A stretch of DNA of 64,000 nucleotides from Baaleninema simplex PCC 7105 (GTDB lineage Bacteria > Cyanobacteriota > Cyanobacteriia > Cyanobacteriales > Geitlerinemataceae): assembly GCF_000332355.1 (NCBI RefSeq), contig NZ_KB235958.1, forward strand, positions 2,123,002 to 2,187,001, in the 5' to 3' direction. Below the pieces are notes generated by a model. It searched no databases. It was given only the letters and a program-made list of their open reading frames with translations, and was not told the DNA's origin. Each line of letters starts with the position of its first letter. Within the stretch, counting starts at the first letter, position 1. This document shows, in pieces, positions 33,701 to 39,800 of the stretch. Both the position numbers and the translations under genes were made by a program.

Positions 33701-34175
33701 AAGCAATTTGATTTAATTTTGGGCTTTTATCGAAATGCTTTTGAATCGATCCAATTCGAGATTCTAGAGTAAGTACGACCTTCGCGTCTGAATCGTCAAT
33801 AATCGCCTCTAGCCTCGACATTTTCTGGTTTCTTTTGGGAGGATAGACTGGAATGGCAATTACTTTTGCATACAGACAGCCTAAAAATGCTTCGATGAAT
33901 TCTAAGCCAGAAGGATACAGTAGCAAGGCTCGTTCTCCAGGGGAAGCGTATTTTTGTAACTGAGCTGCGATCGCCTTTGCTCGTAAGCTCAATTCCTCAT
34001 AGTCGATTGTATTGACGTCCTCTTCTCCATCGACTAAAAAAGTGAAAGCTGTTTGTTTCGGCTGTTGTCTAGCTCTAAATTCTAAGACTTCAAGCAGCGT
34101 CTTGAATTCGAGATCTCGATTTGACAAAAACGCACTATTATCCTCTAGTTGATACGCATCGTTGTAAATAGCCAT
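30720..34175 (-). CDS. fused fatty acyl-AMP ligase - acyl carrier protein - alpha-oxoamine synthase
   Basis: A 1151-residue three-domain protein. Residues about 20-600 are a fatty acyl-AMP ligase (YTSGSTGNPKGVVV near 185, FYPCYGMAETTLMVSGG, FLRTGDLGFI). Residues about 625-715 are an acyl carrier protein with phosphopantetheine Ser664 (DYGLDSVQS). Residues about 770-1151 are a PLP-dependent alpha-oxoamine synthase of the BioF/serine palmitoyltransferase type, with HNSALMGG, DEAHSIGVIG and PLP Lys1001 in TISKALGSSGGY. It should activate a free fatty acid, load it on its own ACP and condense it with an amino acid with loss of CO2, giving a 2-amino-3-ketone (sphingoid-like). The amino acid is not predictable by eye. 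It is the first gene of the operon, divergent from tetR. Confidence 0.92.
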   Translation of the reverse strand: MAIYNDAYQLEDNSAFLSNRDLEFKTLLEVLEFRARQQPKQTAFTFLVDGEEDVNTIDYEELSLRAKAIAAQLQKYASPGERALLLYPSGLEFIEAFLGCLYAKVIAIPVYPPKRNQKMSRLEAIIDDSDAKVVLTLESRIGSIQKHFDKSPKLNQIACIATNTIKNEEVLSWKSPEIDSSTIAFLQYTSGSTGNPKGVVVDHANLLHNLNYIQTAFQLNSETVSVSWLPVFHDMGLIDGILEPIYAGFHGVLMSPETFVSKPICWLKAISKYRATHCGSPNFGYALCLEKISSDERDSLDLGSWVTAYNGAEPIRFEVLKRFAEFFKPCNFKFEFFYPCYGMAETTLMVSGGLVRDRPPCVTLQNDDLKQNRVVITPANSTNFTNTSHFVGCGRAWLDTQIAIVDPETLEQVSSDRIGEIWVKSPSVARGYWNQPEKTKETFEAYLQDTKEGPFLRTGDLGFIKFNELFITGRIKDLIVIRGRNYYPQDIEFTVEKCHASLRENSGAAFAVEIDGEEKLIVVQEVKREYIRKIKIDEVKRHIRRAVSTEHEIQVYDIVLIKTASIAKTSSGKIQRSLCKQKYLASELSEIQTKSNSEQQQEIESSPEKLSENRMNSINVLEDPKLLENLESWMKQWIVQKTNSQMTVEDIPSDSQFVDYGLDSVQSIDFASELEKLLDVRLAEGTIFVYPTIRELSQHILYRLSNDSERLPEKLKVLNSLHQVDVKDIKTTISNTAFTDTQFQSLETISKEYYRFDSLPEYIDFKERFSVFEANNLDYPYFKAKKKSAGANIVVRGRELIDFSSFDYLGMSIDPDVCQAAKSAIGEYGTSVSASRIVSGEISLHQQLERSIASWTGTEDAIVFGHGHATNVYAISSIVGQNDLILYDKCMHNSALMGGKLSGATMVAFPHNDLEALESTLKEQRLSYQRTLILVEGVYSMDGDVLANLPKLIEIKKRYKSWLFIDEAHSIGVIGKTGRGVGEYFGVDSSDVDVWMGTISKALGSSGGYIAGCQPLIDYLKHCSPGFLFSTGASPANVAAGLAAIQKVQTDSRSVRQLQNNSNLFLSLAKQEGLNTGNSQDSSVIPIIVGDSDRAAKLADLAFQEGINVFAIGYPAVEFNEARLRFFVSCLHTEEQIKYTVQTIAKLLKNL

Positions 34176-34610
34176 ATTAAACCCTCTGCGATATTAACGC
34201 AATAAATTATGTTAGCGATCGAAATTCTAGATAAACTGAAGACTGCACTACAGCGGCAGTGAGAAGATCGTTTCAACGATAGCCTTGTTCTGTAGAAAAT
34301 CCAGTTCCAAAAATTGTCTTGAATCTAAACTGGTACTCTCTCACCAAAATTCAGAAAGAGCAAAAAGGACGTATCAAAACGATTGACGAGCTGTAAACGT
34401 TTGGATGTGAGTGGAGTCTTCAAGGTGCGAGTATTATTCACACTGAGATATGATAGATGAGAGACGCAACAGAAAAGTACATCGTAGAGAGCTGTGTGCC
34501 AGGAGGTACTTCTCTGAAAGCTGAGGATTTCTCACCTTTGCTCAACACGATAATGCTGATGACCTGTCGCTGTCAACCGTCATTGCATAATTAAAAGCTA
34601 TTATAGTGTT
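34176..34610. other. divergent control region between the lipid operon and tetR
   Basis: About 430 bp without a supported gene. It must hold the operon promoter and probably the tetR promoter. A short TGCG..CGCA palindrome lies near 34187-34201, just upstream of the fusion gene start. I could not place promoter hexamers with confidence. Confidence 0.5.
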
Positions 34611-34631
34611 AATTTTTGTTAAGCAAAAATT
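34611..34631. promoter_or_regulatory. candidate TetR operator
   Basis: AATTTTTG (34611-34618), a 5-base spacer and CAAAAATT (34624-34631) form a perfect 8-bp inverted repeat directly upstream of the tetR start at 34637. Its position fits autoregulation by a TetR dimer. No second copy was found near the divergent operon. Confidence 0.55.
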
Positions 34632-34636
34632 ATAAT

Positions 34637-35275
34637 ATGAAAGAAAATAAGCCATTTCGCCGTTTACCTCAGCAAACTCGCAGCTATCAGCGATTTAACC
34701 AGATCGTCGATGCCGCAGCTCAAGTTTTTGAGGAAGTGGGTTACGAAGCTGCTTCAACAGAACTCATTGCAGAGAGAGCAAATACTTCAATTGGTTCGCT
34801 TTATCGTTTTTTTCCCGATAAAGCGGCGATCGCATATGCGTTGGCAGAACGATATGCAGAGCAAATGAAAAGCCTTTTTGCCACTTACTTTAATTCCTCA
34901 ACCGTACTTTATTCTCTCGAGGAAGTGGTTAGCGAGACGGTTAATGCATTTGATAAATTTTACACGAGTCAGCCTGGATGTCGCGAAATCATGTTACAGT
35001 CGCTGATTTCACCGGATATACAAGCTGTCAACAAACAAGCAGACAATCAAATTATAGAACAACTCGATAATTTCTTTGCACTCCGAAACCCTACCCTCGA
35101 TCCCGATCGACGTCGATTAGCTACTTTAGTTACTCTCGAAATTACGAACGCCCTACAACTCTGGTCTTTACAGGAAAGTGATGAATTTAGGGAGCAAATT
35201 ATTACGGAAACAAAATTTGTTTTGATTCGCTATCTCACGCCACTTTTTGGAGATATTAACGACGCAAAAAATTGA
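34637..35275 (+). CDS. TetR-family transcriptional regulator
   Basis: A 212-residue regulator. The N-terminal TetR helix-turn-helix covers about 17-60 (IVDAAAQVFEEVGYEAASTE, ERANTSIGSLYRFFPDKAAI). The C-terminal ligand domain is helical. The ATG at 34637 (MKENKPFRRLPQQTR) is preferred over an in-frame TTG at 34616, which lies inside the candidate operator palindrome. It is transcribed away from the seven-gene lipid operon and is its likely local regulator. Confidence 0.9.
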   Translation: MKENKPFRRLPQQTRSYQRFNQIVDAAAQVFEEVGYEAASTELIAERANTSIGSLYRFFPDKAAIAYALAERYAEQMKSLFATYFNSSTVLYSLEEVVSETVNAFDKFYTSQPGCREIMLQSLISPDIQAVNKQADNQIIEQLDNFFALRNPTLDPDRRRLATLVTLEITNALQLWSLQESDEFREQIITETKFVLIRYLTPLFGDINDAKN

Positions 35276-35383
35276 TGATTTTAATATTTTAAATCGAGCA
35301 AAAATCAATATAGTATAGTAATTTTAAATCAGTTGTGTAACAAAATCGGGAACAGGGAATCGAATTTTTTTGGTGTTTTATCG

Positions 35384-36704
35384 CTGAGAGGGTGACAACA
35401 TAGCTAGACCCCCTGCCTCACAAGGGATAGAGCCTCTAGCCCTCGTTGAAAATGGAGAGATTTGTGAGGCTTCAACGCCATGAGCGCCAACATCCAATCT
35501 CTCCAGAGCAGCAGGGATTGACTCCAAGCATAACCGGATAATCCGAGGGAAAAAACACTATGATGAGGAAAACCTTGAGGGGTCAGGTCTGAACGACCTA
35601 AATAGGATTGGACGTGAGATTCAAGGAGACGCTGACCCGAACGAGTTGCTAACCAATAGGCTAAAGTCATGAGCAAAATGAGCGCCAAAAGTCGCGGAGG
35701 ACTGACTCGAGTTGACTCAAGATTGTAGCCGCCACTTTTGCAGTCTCGGAACATCATTTCAATGCCCCAACGCGCTCTGTAAATTTGGCGAACTAATTGA
35801 GCATCTGAGAGAGTGGTCAGCAATAACCAAGGTTCTTTCCCTCCTTTCCCTCGATAACGACGTTTCCAATAAACGCCGAGATTAAGAGCGCGAACTGGTT
35901 CTTCTTTGTTGACATTAACGTTTTCAAAGAAGTGATACTGTCCCGGTTGAAAGCCTCGGTGTTTTAAGGCTTGGCATCGAGTCTTGGCATCCGCCACATA
36001 GGTACTTTTCTTCTGTCGCAATACAGCGTCCGCACCTCGCTTCCTGAGCCAGTCTGCCAGTTTAGCACTCTGAAATTCTCGGTCGCCTACTACCACCACT
36101 GGATAAGGTTTTAATAGCTTCAATACCGGCGCTAATATTTTTTGCTGTTGCCTCAAGGAACTGCTGCCTAATTGGGGTAATAACTCCCAATAGACCGGTA
36201 AAGCATGAGTCCCCCAAATTAGAGACACCATGAACAAATTCCGGTCTCTCCATTGAGTTCGGTCAAGGACGACCACCAAATATTTTCGAGACTTTAAGGT
36301 GAGTTGAGGACGCGCTCGTCGCTGTTCCCGATTGAGGTGGTTGCCGCGATATTCAGCTTTCAGCCACCTCTTGATAAGGGGAAACCATAACAACTTGGCA
36401 CTCAACTGAGGCAACTTCAGAAATCGTTGCAAGCTGGTGACGCGACTGTCGTATTTTATCGGTTGAGGAAAGAACTGCGCTAACGTCGATAATTTGACTT
36501 GCCGATGCATTTGCAGTATCCAGACCAGCCACTTTAAGATCCCAATTTGCTTCTCATTGAGATGGATGCGCAGAAAATCTTGGTAGAATGTCGGTAGCAT
36601 TTTTTTGTTGGGGTGGCCGCAAACGCCACCCTCTTTTTTGGGACTCCTCTATTCTCTCAAACAATTGTCCCGTCTGGCTTCCGTCTACCTTGTCACCCTC
36701 TCAG
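35384..36704. mobile_element. complete IS4-type insertion sequence
   Basis: 1321 bp with perfect 15-bp terminal inverted repeats (CTGAGAGGGTGACAA / TTGTCACCCTCTCAG) and a 9-bp target duplication GTTTTATCG (35375-35383 and 36705-36713). It holds one intact transposase gene. The perfect ends and duplication point to recent insertion. It lies next to the lipid island, inside a MITE. Confidence 0.92.
35404..36600 (-). CDS. IS4-family DDE transposase
   Basis: A 398-residue transposase, apparently intact. The DDE residues are visible as LDRTQW (first Asp, about 113), VGDREF (second Asp, about 173) and the IS4 signature YRARWGIEMMFRDCKSGG with the third acid (Y..W..E..K, about 271-288). It fills the element from 20 bases inside the left end to 104 bases inside the right end. 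The ATG at 36600 is the first start in frame. Confidence 0.93.
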   Translation of the reverse strand: MLPTFYQDFLRIHLNEKQIGILKWLVWILQMHRQVKLSTLAQFFPQPIKYDSRVTSLQRFLKLPQLSAKLLWFPLIKRWLKAEYRGNHLNREQRRARPQLTLKSRKYLVVVLDRTQWRDRNLFMVSLIWGTHALPVYWELLPQLGSSSLRQQQKILAPVLKLLKPYPVVVVGDREFQSAKLADWLRKRGADAVLRQKKSTYVADAKTRCQALKHRGFQPGQYHFFENVNVNKEEPVRALNLGVYWKRRYRGKGGKEPWLLLTTLSDAQLVRQIYRARWGIEMMFRDCKSGGYNLESTRVSPPRLLALILLMTLAYWLATRSGQRLLESHVQSYLGRSDLTPQGFPHHSVFSLGLSGYAWSQSLLLWRDWMLALMALKPHKSLHFQRGLEALSLVRQGV

Positions 36705-36891
36705 GTTTTATCGACGACTCTTTTGATACTGCTATCTATGATAGAAAATCATCTGATTTCGATTTTTTACGGGCTTAAGCAACAAGCGATCGCCAAATCT
36801 AGAAGGAATAACTGCACGATAATCACAGTCATTCATGCGAGTTGAAGCTTCCCGATTTAAAACACTCAGTTCTACTGGCGATCGCCCCAAA

Positions 36892-39800
36892 CTATTGAGA
36901 CGTTCGATCGCTTGCTTTCTGCTCTCTTGGGAGTTCCATCTCAAACGTCGTTCCTTTCCCTAACTCAGAGTGACAGGCGATCGCCCCCCCATGTTTCTCA
37001 ACAATAATTTGTCGAGAAATCGACAGTCCTAAGCCCGTTCCTTTCCCCACCGGTTTCGTCGTAAACTGCCGCTCGAACATATTCGATCGCACCTCTTCAG
37101 ACATTCCAATCCCGTTATCGGCGATGCGAACGAACACCCGTTCTCCATCTTCCGACAGTTCAGTTTCGATCGCGATCCAATGGGGAGATTCTTTTAACTC
37201 CTGATAGCTGCGATTCTGACAGGCTTCTTCGATCGCGTCGATGGCGTTGGCGATGAGGTTCGTAAATACCTGGTTCAGTTGTCCGGCGTAACATTCAACT
37301 TCGGGAATCTCTCCATACCGTTCGATCGCCTGAATCTCGGGACGAGCATCGTTAGCTTTCAACCGATGTTTGAGAATCAACAGCGCGCTTCTGAGGTTGT
37401 CGTGTAAATTCGTACGAACGGGTTTGTCTGTATCTGTACGAGAAAACGTTCGCAACGCTTTACTAATCTGGCGAATGCGATCGATCCCCATCTGCATCGA
37501 CGACATCAACTTCGGCGCGTCTTCTAAAAGATACTCCAAATCGATTTCTTCGGCGCGATCTTCAAACTCTTGTCCCGGATCGGGAAAGCGATCGCGATAC
37601 AATTGTAAATAGTCGCTCAAATCCTTAATATAGTTGTCCGCCAGGGTCAAATTTCCCACAATAAACCCGATCGGATTGTTAATTTCGTGAGCGATTCCCG
37701 CCACCAACTGGCCTAACGCCGACATTTTCTCACCCTGAATCAATTGAAGCTGGGCGCGATCGAGTTCCCGAACCAACTGTTCGAGTTCCTGGCTGCGTTC
37801 CCGCTCTCGCCGTTCTGAGTTTTTCAAATTACGATAGAGCGTCGCGTTTTCGATCGAAATCGCAGCTTGCGAACACAACAACCCTAACAAATCCAAGCGA
37901 TCGCGCGTAAACGCCCCCACCGTCAAATTATTTTCCAAATACAACACTCCCACCAACTTTCCTTGACGTTCGATGGGATAACACAACAGCGATCGCGGTT
38001 TGAACTGCCGAATATACGGATCGTTGGCGAACGTAGACGCCTCCGCCGCATCGTTGAGAACCACACTTTCCCGTCGTCGCGCCACATAGTAAATCACCGA
38101 TTTCGGCAACGACTCGCACGCCTCCACAGCGATCGACTGACGAACCGTCACCTGTTCCGTCGTCACCGTTCCCGAAGCTTCCACCATCAACCGGGCCACG
38201 TCTGTCGTGCTGTCCGTCTCCAACTCCGGCGAGTCGTAGCGCTCGGCGAGAATGAGAAACCCCGTTTGAGCGCCCGCGTTTTTCAGCACGACGTTCATCA
38301 GTTTCTTCAGCAACGACTCGAGAACGATTTCGCTCGATAACACGTGCGTCGCTTCGATGGCCGTCGCGCGAAAGAATTCCGTCCCGCTGGCCCGAACCAG
38401 CGTGTCCGTCGGACGGGTCAAGGCCGTTTCCCAAATTTGGCCCGTTCGATCGGCATTTAACGTTAACGTGCGATCGAACTGCCATTCCGAACCGGCCGTC
38501 ATCCCCGCTAGCAAATTCGGATAGCGATCGCCCAACGCCCGCACCTTCGCCGTCGCTCCCCAGACCCGGTAACTGCGATAGGCTTCCGCCAAATACAAAC
38601 CCGCGATGGACTCGCGACCCCAATCGAAATAAAACCGCGCCGCTCGTTCGTTCGCCAACGCCACCTCTCGCACGTGACCGTACTGTTTCGCCGTGGCGAT
38701 GGCGCGATCGAACCGATCCATCGTATTGAGATAGTCTCCCGCCACCCGATAGGTTTCCGCCTCCACCAACTCGAGAAGATGTTGGAAATTTTGGGGCATC
38801 CGTTTCGCCCAACGCCGTAACTGTCCGAGATCGGCTTCGACGTCCTCCGCCACATTCTCCGTCACCCTCTCCGACGTTGCCAATCGTGCCAACAGTCCGT
38901 AAGCAACTTGATAGGCGCGATCGACCGTTCCCACCGCGATCGCCTTCAAGTCCTCAGCGGCCGTCGCCGACACCACCGCTCGGTCGAAGTCCGATAACAG
39001 CACCCACAACACCGTTTGCGCCACCTCCATACAGTACAGTGCCGCCCGTTGCTGGCGTTCGTGCAGTTGCGGGTACTGAGTCGCGATCGCGTAATGCTCG
39101 CCGTCGAGCTGCCAGGGATCGGCCGCGTGTCCTTGCAAGTTCGCCGAGAGCTGACGCCAGACCAACACGCAGGCCAAGGCCGCGTTCTGCTCGATTTCCC
39201 GTAACAGGGCGATCGCCATATCTTGGAGTCGCACCGCTGCCGACAGCGTCGCTTCCGACCAAAACGCCCCCGAACAGTAGACCGTCGCAGCATGACCGCA
39301 TCCCGCCAAATCGCCCACCTCTCGGGCGTGTTGCAACCCCTCCCGCAATCGCGGTAACAACGATTTCAGCGGACGATACCAGGGTTCGACGCGACCGGCC
39401 GTCACCGCGACCACTAACCCTTCGAGTCGCCGGTCTTCATCACTGTTGAGGAGTTGCTGGGCGATATCTGCCGCGTCCCGTCCGGCATTAGGGTCGTCGG
39501 CCAAGCCGCACAACAGCGCCCCGTACCACGCATAGGCGGCCGCCGAATCGCCAGCGTGGCCTTGTTGCCAACTCAGTTTCAGTTGAGTCAACACCGCCTG
39601 TCGCAAGATCGCCGCATCCGTAAAGGCCGCCGTCGTCGCCACAGCACTCAACAACGTCATAGCCAAACGGTCGTAAGCACTCTCAGCCCTAGGGAGGAGA
39701 GCGAGGCGATCGCGCGGGGGAAGGAGCGCCCGAGGATCGCGCGGGATCGGCGTGTCTTCCCAGGGAACGCCGAGCATTTCGACCGCTGCTTTGCCCATAC

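Larger units (their letters stand above)
35314..36735. mobile_element. short MITE (TATAGTA..TACTGCTAT ends) split by the IS4-type element
   Basis: Left part 35314-35383 and right part 36714-36735, joined across the IS insertion, give about 92 bp. This matches the outer element at 48168-48426: TATAGTAATTTTAAATCAGT, GTGTAACAAAAT, GGGAATC, TTTTTTGGTGTTTTA and a terminal CTGCTAT. The long copy has an additional internal insertion. TA-flanked ends suggest an IS630/mariner-type parent, which is inference. Confidence 0.65.

Noticed and set aside
36732..36944. 70-residue minus-strand frame overlapping the end of the large kinase gene
   Set aside because: It overlaps the kinase gene by about 50 bases, has no ribosome-binding site and no recognisable features. 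The HIP1 octamers in it create open frames by chance.
37928..38812. Long minus-strand frame (294 residues, Gly/Arg/Ser-rich)
   Set aside because: Out-of-frame shadow of the 1859-residue kinase gene.
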